Shown here: in pieces, positions 54,464 through 63,220 of the stretch
Numbering within the stretch: the stretch's first letter is position 1
Layout of the letters: the number at the start of each line of letters is the position of its first letter
Assembly (NCBI RefSeq): GCF_038024105.1
Contig: NZ_CP150661.1
Coordinates: 1,259,001 to 1,323,000 of the forward strand
DNA length: 64,000 nt
Source of the DNA: Polaribacter butkevichii
Lineage (GTDB): Bacteria; Bacteroidota; Bacteroidia; Flavobacteriales; Flavobacteriaceae
Direction of reading: 5' to 3'
Notes under the pieces: model-generated
What the model was told of the DNA's origin: nothing
Database searches by the model: none
What the model saw: the letters and a program-made list of their open reading frames with translations, nothing else
Made by a program: the position numbers and the translations under genes

Positions 54464-56665
54464 ATGAAAAAACTCTCTTTATTCATGTTTTCTTTATTTT
54501 TTGTTGCAGCAGCTAGTTTTGCGCAAGAAAAAAAAGAAGAAAGTAAAGCTCCCCAAGGACACACAGACCAAAATAAGTTTAGACAACTAAAAGATGTTTT
54601 GGCAACTCCTAACGATCAACATACTGCTTCAGGTGCTCCTGGAAGCCAATATAGTCAACAAAAAGTTGATTATGTAATGGACATTCGTTTAGAAGAAAGT
54701 ACCAACAAAATTTATGGAAGCGAAGAAATTACATATCACAACAACTCTAAAGATGCTTTAGAATATTTATGGGTTCAGTTAGATCAAAATATGAGAGCCG
54801 ATGATTCTAAAACACCTTTAGCAAAATCTACAGGGGCTACTCCTTTTATTACTCCAGAGAACTTTAAAAAAGAGTATATGAAAGAAAGCAAAGGCTTTGG
54901 TTTTAACATCGAAAAAGTAGAAAGTAATGGTAAGCCATTATCACACTTTATCAATAGAACCATGATGCGTATTAATTTACCTAAACCCTTAGCTTCTGGA
55001 GATACTTTTAAATTTAGTATTCAATGGAATTATAAAATTAACGACATTAACAAAGATGGTGGTCGTTCTGGTTTAGAAACATTCCCTGACGGAAACAACA
55101 ACTATACAATTGCTCAATTTTTTCCAAGATTAGCAGTATATAACAATGTAGAAGGATGGCAAAACATGCAATTCTGGGGACGTTCTGAATTTGCTTTAGA
55201 ATTTGGAGATTACGAAGTTAACTTAACCGTACCTGCAGATCATATTGTAGATGCAACTGGTGTTTTACAAAACGAAAAAAATGTTTTAACAAAAACGCAA
55301 CGTAATCGTTGGGAACAAGCAAGAAAATCTTACGACAAACCTGTAATAATTGTAACACAAGCAGAAGCTGAAAAAGCAGAAAAAGGACGTGCTACAAAAA
55401 CTAAAACTTGGAAATTTAAAGCAGAAAAAGTAAGAGATTTTGCTTTTGCATCTTCTAGAAAATATATTTGGGATGCCATGGCAACCAAAATAAATGGTAA
55501 AACAGTAATGGCCGTTTCTTTATACCCTAAAGAAGGTAATCCGTTATGGGAAGAACACTCTACAAGAGCTGTGGCACATACTTTAATTGAGTACTCTAAA
55601 TTAACATTCGATTATCCTTACCCTAAAGCTATTTCTGTACATTCTCAAAGACAAGGAATGGAATATCCTATGATTTGTTTCAACTTTGGGCGTCCAAACC
55701 CAGACGGAACCTATTCTGACAGAACTAAAAAAGGAATGTTAGGTGTAATTATACACGAAGTAGGACATAACTTTTTTCCGATGATTGTAAATTCTGATGA
55801 AAGACAATGGACTTGGATGGATGAAGGTTTAAATTCATTTGTAGAAATTTTAGCAGAATATAGTTATGATTATGATTTATTTGCAAATAACCCTGCAAAA
55901 GAAATTACAAGATATATGAGCGGAGACCAAAGTAACATCTCTCCTATTATGTCTCAAGGTGATTATGTAAAACAATTTGGACCTAATGCATACACCAAGC
56001 CTGCAGCAGGTTTATTTATATTGCGTAAAACAATTATGGGACCAGAGTTATTTGACCATGCATTTAGAACTTACGCTAAAAGATGGATGTTTAAACACCC
56101 TACTCCTGCAGATTTCTTTAGATCTATGGAAGATGCTTCTGCAATGGATTTAGATTGGTTTTGGAGAGGTTGGTTTTATACTACAGATGTAAATGACATA
56201 GGTATTAAAACAGTAAAACCATTATATTTAACAGATAAACCTAATGAAAGAGTTGCCAAGTTAAAAGAACAATACAAACAATATTTTGATGGCTTAGGTG
56301 AGTTAGTATATATTACTGATAAAAAAGAAGATGCCAACGCAAAAGCAATGGATGCCCATGCAGAAGGAAAAGAAATACCTGCTTATATGTATGCCGTAGA
56401 GTTTGAAAAACCAGGAGGTTTAATTATGCCACTAATTGTAGAGTTAACCTATGCTGATGGTACAAAAGAAAAACAGACATTTCCTGCTCAAATTTGGATG
56501 AAAAATGATACTTCTGTAAAAAGAGTATTTGCTTCATCACAAGAAATTAAAAGCATACAAGTAGATCCTGATTTTGAAACTGCTGATGTAGATACATCTA
56601 ACAACAGTTGGCCAAAGAAAGAATCTAATGAGTTTGATAAATTTAAAAAAAGAGTAAAAGAATAA
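54464..56665 (+). CDS. M1 family metallopeptidase, copy 2
   Basis: 733 residues, signal peptide to about residue 20 (SFAQ). HEVGH at 431-435, conserved DEGLN third ligand, GMEYP in place of GAMEN. It aligns end to end with copy 1; it has a longer loop near 590-640 ('ERVAKLKEQYKQYFDG'). A tandem duplication that has diverged, possibly with different substrate ranges. Confidence 0.92.
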   Translation: MKKLSLFMFSLFFVAAASFAQEKKEESKAPQGHTDQNKFRQLKDVLATPNDQHTASGAPGSQYSQQKVDYVMDIRLEESTNKIYGSEEITYHNNSKDALEYLWVQLDQNMRADDSKTPLAKSTGATPFITPENFKKEYMKESKGFGFNIEKVESNGKPLSHFINRTMMRINLPKPLASGDTFKFSIQWNYKINDINKDGGRSGLETFPDGNNNYTIAQFFPRLAVYNNVEGWQNMQFWGRSEFALEFGDYEVNLTVPADHIVDATGVLQNEKNVLTKTQRNRWEQARKSYDKPVIIVTQAEAEKAEKGRATKTKTWKFKAEKVRDFAFASSRKYIWDAMATKINGKTVMAVSLYPKEGNPLWEEHSTRAVAHTLIEYSKLTFDYPYPKAISVHSQRQGMEYPMICFNFGRPNPDGTYSDRTKKGMLGVIIHEVGHNFFPMIVNSDERQWTWMDEGLNSFVEILAEYSYDYDLFANNPAKEITRYMSGDQSNISPIMSQGDYVKQFGPNAYTKPAAGLFILRKTIMGPELFDHAFRTYAKRWMFKHPTPADFFRSMEDASAMDLDWFWRGWFYTTDVNDIGIKTVKPLYLTDKPNERVAKLKEQYKQYFDGLGELVYITDKKEDANAKAMDAHAEGKEIPAYMYAVEFEKPGGLIMPLIVELTYADGTKEKQTFPAQIWMKNDTSVKRVFASSQEIKSIQVDPDFETADVDTSNNSWPKKESNEFDKFKKRVKE

Positions 56666-57047
56666 TCTATAAATAGGTATCCTTTAATCTAAAAGCCTCA
56701 CAAATATTTGTGAGGTTTTTTTTATCACTCGTAATTTATACAACTCTTTAAAAACAGCTGATTATCAACATCTAAAAACACTAAAATACGTTCAGAATAG
56801 AATCGTTTACTCTTATTAAAACCAACAAAAAATTACGCACAACAGAAAATGTACATTCATTTACTACTTTTCTAGAATTATAAAAATTTAATAGTAGACT
56901 ACAAATAGAATTATGATTTCTTAGCTTTTTTTTGGCTTTAAATTAAGCTTTTATCTTATGATATATACCCTAAAAAAACTAACTTCGTAAGAGGGAAAGA
57001 ACTTACTTTTAAAGAAATAAAATCCCTTATAAATTAAACAAAACAGT
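56666..57047. other. 382-base intergenic region, M1 copy 2 to cysK
   Basis: It begins with the terminator at 56692-56723. The middle part shows no ORF, repeat or known element. Near the right end, TAACTTCG at 56980-56987 is a one-mismatch promoter box for cysK, followed by a leader with GTAAG/CTTAC and GGGA/TCCC complementary segments. Confidence 0.6.
56692..56723 (+). terminator. Terminator after M1 copy 2
   Basis: Palindrome CCTCACAAATATTTGTGAGG (56696-56715) followed by eight T. Confidence 0.93.
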
Positions 57048-57962
57048 ATGAAAATTGATAATATTTTAGAATCCATTGGTAATACACCTGTGGTAAGATT
57101 AGCTAAATTATTTCCAGATGCTAATGTTTGGATGAAACTTGAAAAAGCGAATCCTGGAGGAAGCATTAAAGATAGAATTGCACTTGCAATGATAGAAGAT
57201 GCCGAAAAAAGAAACCTTATAAACAAAGATACAGAAATTATAGAACCAACTTCTGGTAACACAGGTATTGGTTTGGCAATGGTAGCTGCCATTAAAAATT
57301 ACAAACTTACACTTGTAATGCCAGAATCTATGTCTCTAGAAAGACGTGCTTTAATGAAAGCCTACGGTGCGAACCTTGTATTAACTCCTAAAGAATTAGG
57401 TTTGGGTGGTACTATTGCAAAAGCAAAAGAAATGGTTGCCGATAATAAAAATTCGTGGATGCCTTCTCAATTTACAAACCCTGCAAACCCACAAATACAT
57501 TATAATACAACAGCAATAGAGGTTGTTAACGACTTTCCGGAAGGATTAGATTATTTAATTACTGGTGTTGGTACAGGTGGACATATTACTGGTATGGCAG
57601 AAGTTTTAAAAGAAACATTTCCTACCATAAAAGTACTTGCCGTAGAACCAAAAGATTCTGCAATTATTTCTGGAGATAAACCAGGGCCACATGCTTTACA
57701 AGGTATCGGACCAGGTTTCTTTCCAGAAGTATTTAATTCAGATTTAATTGACGGTGCTATTAAAATTACCAAAGAAGAAGCTTTTACAGAAGTTAGAAAT
57801 ATAGCCAAAGCAGAAGGTATTTTAGTAGGTATTTCTACAGGTGCATCTTTAGCTGCCGTTAGAAAACAATTACAAACCTTAAAAGGAGAAGAAACAATAC
57901 TAACTATGAATTATGATACTGGAGAACGTTACCTTTCTATAGAAGGTCTTTTAACAGAATAA
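57048..57962 (+). CDS. cysK: Cysteine synthase (O-acetylserine sulfhydrylase)
   Basis: 304 residues of fold type II PLP enzymes. The PLP lysine is in GGSIKDR (near residue 42), 'PTSGNTGIG' (about 67-75) binds substrate, '[10 protein letters not shown]' binds the phosphate. It makes cysteine from O-acetylserine and sulfide. CysK and CysM are hard to separate by eye; the symbol is the likelier. Own terminator follows. Confidence 0.9.
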   Translation: MKIDNILESIGNTPVVRLAKLFPDANVWMKLEKANPGGSIKDRIALAMIEDAEKRNLINKDTEIIEPTSGNTGIGLAMVAAIKNYKLTLVMPESMSLERRALMKAYGANLVLTPKELGLGGTIAKAKEMVADNKNSWMPSQFTNPANPQIHYNTTAIEVVNDFPEGLDYLITGVGTGGHITGMAEVLKETFPTIKVLAVEPKDSAIISGDKPGPHALQGIGPGFFPEVFNSDLIDGAIKITKEEAFTEVRNIAKAEGILVGISTGASLAAVRKQLQTLKGEETILTMNYDTGERYLSIEGLLTE

Positions 57963-57986
57963 TACCTAAAAAGATATCATAAGTTA

Positions 57987-58022
57987 AAAAGAAAACCTCA
58001 CAAATTAGTGAGGTTTTCTTTT
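57987..58022 (+). terminator. Terminator after cysK
   Basis: AAAACCTCAC / GTGAGGTTTT stem, six-base loop, T-rich tail. Confidence 0.93.
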
Positions 58023-58064
58023 TTAAAACCAATATTAAAAACCTTCTTTTTAGATTGAAAAAAC

Positions 58065-58072
58065 TAACTTTG
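58065..58072 (+). promoter_or_regulatory. -7 promoter box of the CDF transporter gene
   Basis: TAACTTTG, consensus TAnnTTTG, leaves a leader of about 70 bases before ATG 58148. The context AAAAAACTAACTT recurs before cysK. Confidence 0.45.
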
Positions 58073-58147
58073 CCTCTCGGTATTCTGCTTTTTTTTAACA
58101 GTTACTTTAGATAAAACTACAGTTACCAACAATCATACAAAAACAAA

Positions 58148-59026
58148 ATGAATAACGAAGAAAGCGCCATAAAGACAACTTACTTTAGCCTGATATCTAA
58201 TTTTATTTTAGCAATAATAAAAGGTCTTGCGGGTTTTTTTGGTAATTCTTACGCGCTAATTGCAGATGCTATTGAATCTACCACAGATATTTTTGCTTCC
58301 TTTTTAGTTTTACTGGGTTTTAAATACGCAAAACGTCCTGCGGATGAAAACCATCCTTACGGACACGGAAAAATAGAGCCTTTAATTACCTTTGGTATTG
58401 TAGCTTTTTTGGTGGTTTCCGCTACTGTAATTGCCTACAAAAGTATTCTAAACATTCAGTCTCCTCAAAAAATTCCAAAAACATGGACTTTAATTGTATT
58501 AGCCGTAATAATAATTTGGAAAGAAATTTCATTTCAAATTGTAATCAAGAAAAGTAAACTAACTAATAGTACCTCACTTAAAGCAGATGCTTGGCACCAT
58601 AGAAGTGATGCTATTACATCTGTGATGGCTTTTATTGGTATTTCTATAGCTATTATATTTGGCAAAGGGTTTGAAGCTGCTGATGATTGGGCAGCATTAT
58701 TTGCGGCGGGTTTTATTTTATACAATAGTTACTTAATTTTAAGACCTGCTTTAGGTGAGGTAATGGATGAACAATTGTATGACGACCTTATTCTTGAAAT
58801 TAGAAAAAAATCAATAGAAGTTCCAGGGATTTTAAACACAGAAAAATGTTTTATCAGAAAATCTGGAATGAAATTTCACGTAGATTTACATGCCATTGTA
58901 AACAGCGAGATTTCTGTAAAAGTAGGACATGACATTGCGCATCATTTAAAAGACTACTTACAAGCAGAAATACCCAATTTAGGACATATATTAATTCATA
59001 TAGAACCTAACACAAAAAAAGGTTAG
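58148..59026 (+). CDS. Cation diffusion facilitator (CDF) transporter
   Basis: 292 residues, six helices. The metal sites in helices 2 and 5 are visible: 'ALIADAIESTTD' (about 36-47) and 'AWHHRSDAITS' (about 147-157). The C-terminal cytoplasmic domain (about 210-292) includes histidines. CDF proteins export Zn, Fe, Mn or Co by proton antiport; the metal is undetermined. Confidence 0.93.
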   Translation: MNNEESAIKTTYFSLISNFILAIIKGLAGFFGNSYALIADAIESTTDIFASFLVLLGFKYAKRPADENHPYGHGKIEPLITFGIVAFLVVSATVIAYKSILNIQSPQKIPKTWTLIVLAVIIIWKEISFQIVIKKSKLTNSTSLKADAWHHRSDAITSVMAFIGISIAIIFGKGFEAADDWAALFAAGFILYNSYLILRPALGEVMDEQLYDDLILEIRKKSIEVPGILNTEKCFIRKSGMKFHVDLHAIVNSEISVKVGHDIAHHLKDYLQAEIPNLGHILIHIEPNTKKG

Positions 59027-59062
59027 AAAAAAAGATCCCTGAGTATTTTAAATACACAGGGA
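59027..59062 (-). terminator. Terminator after ftsY
   Basis: On the minus strand: TCCCTGTGTATTT, short loop, AAATACTCAGGGA-type arm, then CTTTTTTT. Stem has one or two internal mismatches. Confidence 0.85.
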
Positions 59063-59091
59063 CATATAATATTAAAAGATTGATAAATTCT

Positions 59092-60045
59092 TTATTTGAA
59101 GAAAGAATCTACAAATTCGTATTTATTAAATACTTGTAAATCATCTATACCTTCTCCTACTCCAATATATTTTACAGGTATTTTAAATTGATCTGAAATA
59201 CCAATTACAACTCCACCTTTTGCTGTGCCATCTAATTTGGTAACGGCTAAAGAACTAACTTCTGTTGCTAAGGTAAATTGTTTGGCTTGTTCAAAAGCAT
59301 TTTGCCCCGTAGATCCATCTAAAACCAGCAAAACTTCATGAGGAGAATTGTCTACTACTTTTTGCATTACACGTTTAATCTTTGTCAACTCATTCATTAA
59401 ATTGACTTTGTTATGTAAACGACCAGCAGTATCTATAATTACAACATCTGCATTTTGAGTAACGGCAGATTTTAAAGTATCAAATGCTACAGAAGCAGGA
59501 TCTGACCCCATTTCTTGACGTACAATTGGTACATCTGTTCTGTCTGCCCAAACTTGTAATTGATCTATTGCAGCTGCTCTAAAAGTATCTGCGGCTCCTA
59601 AAACAACCTTTAAACCTTGTTTTTTAAACTGGCTTGCTAATTTACCAATAGTTGTTGTTTTACCAACTCCGTTTACACCAACAACCATTATTACATAAGG
59701 TTTTTTACCTTCTGGGATTGTAAATTCAGTTTCATTGCCAATATTTGTTTCAGACAAAAGACCCGCAATTTCTTCGCGAAGAATTCTGTTTAACTCATCT
59801 GTACCAACGTATTTATCTTTAGCAACTCTGGCTTCTATTCTATCTATAATTTTAAGAGTTGTGCTTACACCAACATCTGATGCTACTAAAATCTCTTCTA
59901 AATTATCTAAAACATCATCATCTACCTTAGATTTACCTGCAACTGCTTTTGTTAACTTGCCAAAAAAACTTTCTTTAGACTTTTCTAATCCTTTGTCTAA
60001 GGTTTCTTTTTTCTCTTTTGAAAATATTCTTTTAAAAAAACTCAT
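59092..60045 (-). CDS. ftsY: Signal recognition particle receptor FtsY
   Basis: 317 residues, the NG GTPase core with a short N-terminal basic stretch and no long acidic A domain. P-loop GVNGVGKTTT (about 123-132), 'DTAGRLHNK', 'TKLDGTAKGG' and C-terminal 'YIGVGEGIDDL' are all present. It docks SRP-ribosome complexes at the membrane. It is downstream of the ribosomal protein operon, separated by a terminator and a structured spacer. Confidence 0.97.
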   Translation of the reverse strand: MSFFKRIFSKEKKETLDKGLEKSKESFFGKLTKAVAGKSKVDDDVLDNLEEILVASDVGVSTTLKIIDRIEARVAKDKYVGTDELNRILREEIAGLLSETNIGNETEFTIPEGKKPYVIMVVGVNGVGKTTTIGKLASQFKKQGLKVVLGAADTFRAAAIDQLQVWADRTDVPIVRQEMGSDPASVAFDTLKSAVTQNADVVIIDTAGRLHNKVNLMNELTKIKRVMQKVVDNSPHEVLLVLDGSTGQNAFEQAKQFTLATEVSSLAVTKLDGTAKGGVVIGISDQFKIPVKYIGVGEGIDDLQVFNKYEFVDSFFK

Positions 60046-60293
60046 TTTTATTTTTTATGCTATATGGCAATACGTTAAAAAACGTGCCATTTGTTAGGTT
60101 TGGTCAAATTGTCACCTAAAAGGCTGCGTTAGCGATTGAAATGGCATCCTTTTCTTAAAAAAAACAATTACTTGTTTTAGAGTAAAGGTTGATCATTAAT
60201 AATAAAAACGTTTTGCGCTAGAACAGTATAAGAAAAGATATAATGTAAAGCGCGACCTTTAGGTAACGCCCAAAAATACGTAATTATTAGACA
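60046..60293. other. Structured spacer between bL38 gene and ftsY
   Basis: No ORF. Three complementary segments: ATGGCA (60064-60069), TGCCAT (60085-60090) and ATGGCA (60141-60146), so the middle can pair with either side. A second distant inverted pair is ACCTAAaaGG...GCG (60114-60128) with CGCGACCTTTAGGT (60251-60264). A local hairpin ACGTT/AACGT sits at 60072-60085. Possibly a structured RNA leader of ftsY or a dispersed repeat. Confidence 0.5.
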
Positions 60294-60330
60294 CAAAAAA
60301 AAACTACTTTCTAATTATAGAAAGTAGTTT
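60294..60330 (-). terminator. Terminator of the bL28-bL33-bL38 operon
   Basis: AAACTACTTTCT / AGAAAGTAGTTT, six-base loop, followed on the minus strand by a T-run. Confidence 0.93.
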
Positions 60331-60352
60331 TGAATATTTTATGTAGTTAAAC

Positions 60353-60505
60353 TTACTTTTTTGCTAAAAAGTCGTTTACTTTTTCTGGTGCTATGATCGT
60401 TTCTACAAATGTATAAGCTCCTGATTTTGGAGACTTTACCATCTTAATAGCTTTTGATAATCTTTTTGAAGATGTCTGTAACGATGCTACTGTTTTTTTT
60501 GCCAT
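60353..60505 (-). CDS. Ribosomal protein bL38 (DUF4295)
   Basis: A 50-residue lysine-rich protein starting MAKKTVASLQTSSKR, ending DFLAKK. This is the DUF4295 family, identified as bL38 in the Flavobacterium johnsoniae ribosome structure. It is third in the operon after bL28 and bL33, 51 bases downstream of rpmG, with a terminator directly after it. It is short enough to be missed by gene callers. Confidence 0.9.
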   Translation of the reverse strand: MAKKTVASLQTSSKRLSKAIKMVKSPKSGAYTFVETIIAPEKVNDFLAKK

Positions 60506-60556
60506 TGTCTATTTTTTTTAATCTATGTGCTCTATTCTGAGTTCTAGACAGTTTAA

Positions 60557-60739
60557 TTATTTAATTTCTTTGTGAACAGTCATTTTCTTTAAGATAGGAT
60601 TGAATTTTTTAATTTCCATTCTATCTGGAGTGTTCTTTTTGTTCTTAGTTGTAATGTATCTAGAAGTACCTGCTAAACCTGTTGCTTTGTGCTCTGTACA
60701 TTCTAAAATTACCTGAACTCTGTTTCCTTTTTTTGCCAT
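60557..60739 (-). CDS. rpmG: Ribosomal protein bL33
   Basis: 60 residues, basic, '[17 protein letters not shown]', '[20 protein letters not shown]' split over 25-46, the bL33 pattern of a large-subunit E-site protein. Only one cysteine (C14) is present, so the zinc-binding CxxC pairs are absent: this is the zinc-independent form. 29 bases downstream of rpmB. Confidence 0.96.
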   Translation of the reverse strand: MAKKGNRVQVILECTEHKATGLAGTSRYITTKNKKNTPDRMEIKKFNPILKKMTVHKEIK

Positions 60740-60768
60740 CTGTATAAAATTTTAAATTGCTCGAGCGC

Positions 60769-61008
60769 TTATTTAGTTAAAAATCCGTTAGCTCTCGCTT
60801 CTTTTATAACTGTAGAAATTCCTTTCTTGTTAATATTTTTTAATGCAGAAGCAGATACTTTTAATGTTATCCATTTATCTTCTTCTGGGATATAAAAACG
60901 CTTGGTCATTAGATTAGCGTCAAACTTTCTCTTAGTTCTATTTAAAGCGTGAGATACATTGTTCCCAACCATTGCTTTTTTTCCTGTTAATTCACAAACT
61001 CTAGACAT
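60769..61008 (-). CDS. rpmB: Ribosomal protein bL28
   Basis: 79 residues from ATG 61008 (MSRVCELTGKK); a longer frame to 61059 runs through the promoter box and is rejected. 'KAMVGNNVSHALNRTKRKF' and 'RFYIPEEDKWITLKVS' are bL28 signatures. One cysteine remains (C5), so no zinc site. First gene of the bL28-bL33-bL38 operon. Confidence 0.97.
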   Translation of the reverse strand: MSRVCELTGKKAMVGNNVSHALNRTKRKFDANLMTKRFYIPEEDKWITLKVSASALKNINKKGISTVIKEARANGFLTK

Positions 61009-61048
61009 CTTTTCGACAGTATTTATAGTGTTATCTCTAAACGAGGTG

Positions 61049-61080
61049 CAAATATACAATTAATTATAAATGTGAACAAA
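61049..61080 (-). promoter_or_regulatory. Promoter of the rpmB operon
   Basis: Minus strand: TTTG (61080-61077), 20-base spacer, TATATTTG (61056-61049); start codon at 61008. Full match to the Bacteroidota vegetative promoter. Confidence 0.7.
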
Positions 61081-61172
61081 ACTATTTTTATTATTTTTTA
61101 TATTTATTTCTAAAATGCCCAAAACCTATTAAAAACGAATGTTTTAAACAGCCTTTTACTAATTAATCTTTG

Positions 61173-62414
61173 CTACACTAATTCCTTATACACCATTTCT
61201 AGCGCTTTACTTACAGTTCTATTTATTACTTTTTCTCTTGGTTGCCCAAAATTAAATTCTTTTACAATTTCTTTTTCATCAGAAATAATAGCAATGTAAA
61301 CGATTCCTACACTTTTGTCTGTGTTATCTGTAGTTGGTCCTGCATTACCTGTTACTGCAATGGCATAATTTGTTTGCAATTTAGCTTTAACTCCTCTGGC
61401 CATTTCTAAAGCAACTTCTTTACTTACTACTGTATATGTATTAATAGTAGCTGGTAAAACACCTAATAAATTTATTTTGGTATCTGCAGTATAGGTTATA
61501 AAACTACCTTTGTAATAGGCAGAAGAACCTGCAACTGACACTATATTTGCTGCAATCTGTCCGCCTGTTAAACTTTCTGCTGTGGCAATACTTTGGTTAT
61601 TTTTTTGCAACAGCTCTCCTATTCTTTTTTCTAAAGAACTATCCTCGTCTAAACCTGTAATAATTTCTGGTATTAATTGATAAATGGCAGCTACTTTTTC
61701 ATTTAACTCTTTTTCTAGAGTTTCTTTATTTTTGCCAATGGCAGATAAACGCAGTCGAACTTTACCAAATGATGGCAAATAGGCTAGTTTTATATACGTT
61801 GGTAAATTATTTTCAAAATCTTCAATTCTTTCTGCAATCATACTTTCTCCTAGTCCATACGTCATAATTGTTTTATGCATAATGAAATCTAGTTGAAATT
61901 GTTTTTGAATTCTTGGTAAAACTTGATTGGTAATTAAACCTTTCATTTCATACGGAACTCCTGGTAATGACACAAAGACAGTATCGTTTTCGTAAAACCA
62001 CATACCTGGTGCTGTACCAAAACTATTTGTTAATAAAGTAGCTTTTGATGGCAGTTGTGCTTGGTATCTTTGAATTTCTTTAAATGGATGACCAATCTTT
62101 TGAAACATCTCTTTAATATGTGTTATTACTTCTGGATATTCTACAAGCTTGTCATCCTTAAAAAACTTTGCGATCGTTTTTTTAGTGATGTCATCTTTTG
62201 TAGGTCCTAAACCTCCTGTTAAAATAACAATATCTACTCTTTCTTGTGCTTCTTTTAAAGCATTTAAAATATGTTGCTCATCATCTTGAATAGAAGTTAT
62301 CTGATACACAGAAACTCCGATTTTATTTAATTCCTGACCAATAAATTGCGAATTTGTATCTACAATTTGTCCGATAAGAATTTCATCTCCAATAGTTATA
62401 ATTTCTGCTTTCAT
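61173..62414 (-). CDS. cinA: CinA family competence/damage-inducible protein
   Basis: 413 residues. The N-terminal MoCF-like/ADP-ribose pyrophosphatase domain ('ITIGDEILIGQIVDTNSQ', 'LTGGLGPTKDD') spans about 1-170. The C-terminal nicotinamide-nucleotide amidase (PncC) domain covers about 255-413 ('ATAESLTGGQIA', 'VTGNAGPT'). It recycles NMN to nicotinate mononucleotide and may clear damaged pyridine nucleotides. No recA neighbour. Confidence 0.95.
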   Translation of the reverse strand: MKAEIITIGDEILIGQIVDTNSQFIGQELNKIGVSVYQITSIQDDEQHILNALKEAQERVDIVILTGGLGPTKDDITKKTIAKFFKDDKLVEYPEVITHIKEMFQKIGHPFKEIQRYQAQLPSKATLLTNSFGTAPGMWFYENDTVFVSLPGVPYEMKGLITNQVLPRIQKQFQLDFIMHKTIMTYGLGESMIAERIEDFENNLPTYIKLAYLPSFGKVRLRLSAIGKNKETLEKELNEKVAAIYQLIPEIITGLDEDSSLEKRIGELLQKNNQSIATAESLTGGQIAANIVSVAGSSAYYKGSFITYTADTKINLLGVLPATINTYTVVSKEVALEMARGVKAKLQTNYAIAVTGNAGPTTDNTDKSVGIVYIAIISDEKEIVKEFNFGQPREKVINRTVSKALEMVYKELV

Positions 62415-62516
62415 TGTCTGTTTTTAAACGCAAAGGTTGCAGAGTTTTTTGCAAAAATCTCAAAGAATTATTTCTTTGCGAACGTTGCTTATTCTTTGTG
62501 TACCTTGCGGTTTAAC
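62415..62516. repeat. TTTGCG/CGCAAA-rich spacer, probable dispersed element
   Basis: The spacer between cinA and the FAH gene holds several CGCAAAG/CTTTGCG-type words (for example 62433-62439 and 62474-62480) on both strands in loose inverted order. It resembles intergenic sequence I recall from other flavobacteria. No ORF. Function unknown. Confidence 0.4.
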
Positions 62517-63125
62517 CTATTTTACTCTAATATTAAAAGCTTCTTTACCTTCAATTACTCCTTTTAAGTTATCGTTTTCTACAACCTTACCAACTCCAGC
62601 AGGTGTTCCTGTAAAAATGATATCTCCTTTTTTTAACGTGAAGTATTGAGAAACATAAGCAATTAATTCATCGGTTTTCCATAACATTGCATTGGTATTT
62701 CCATCCTGAACAATTTCATCATTTTTATATAATTGAAATTTTAAATTCTCTAATTCGAATTCTTCCTTCGGATAAAACTCTCCTACAACGGCACTTCCAT
62801 CAAAAGCTTTTGCTTTTTCCCATGGCAAACCTTTTTCTTTGCATTGAGCTTGCACATCTCTTGCTGTAAAATCGATTCCTAAACCAATTTCATCATAATA
62901 TTTATGAGCAAACTTTGCATCAATATGTTTACCTACTTTATTTATTTTCACTAAAACCTCAACTTCATAATGAACATCATCAGAAAAAGGTGGAATAAAA
63001 AATGGATTTTTTCTTGGTAAAATTGCCGAATCTGGCTTTAAAAAAACAACAGGATTTTCTGGTCTTTCGTTAGCCAATTCTTCGATGTGTTTTGCGTAAT
63101 TGCGCCCAATACAAATTATTTTCAT
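62517..63125 (-). CDS. Fumarylacetoacetate hydrolase family protein
   Basis: 202 residues: 'CIGRNYAKHIEEL' (5-17), 'DVHYEVEVLVKI' (about 50-61) with acidic metal ligands, 'DFTARDVQ' and C-terminal 'FTGTPAGVGKV'. The family hydrolyses or decarboxylates acylpyruvates and oxaloacetate; the short length suits the acylpyruvase/YcgM group. Substrate not determinable. Confidence 0.9.
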   Translation of the reverse strand: MKIICIGRNYAKHIEELANERPENPVVFLKPDSAILPRKNPFFIPPFSDDVHYEVEVLVKINKVGKHIDAKFAHKYYDEIGLGIDFTARDVQAQCKEKGLPWEKAKAFDGSAVVGEFYPKEEFELENLKFQLYKNDEIVQDGNTNAMLWKTDELIAYVSQYFTLKKGDIIFTGTPAGVGKVVENDNLKGVIEGKEAFNIRVK

Positions 63126-63220
63126 TTATATACGTTGAAAATTAAATGATTCAAAATTTATAATTAAAGTAGATTTTAATTCTAAACTGCCAACTGCAAC
63201 TGAATTACTGCCTACTTTTT

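Noticed and set aside
61009..61059. Longer bL28 with 17 extra N-terminal residues
   Set aside because: The extension runs through the TATATTTG promoter box, and bL28 normally starts MSRVCELTGKK.
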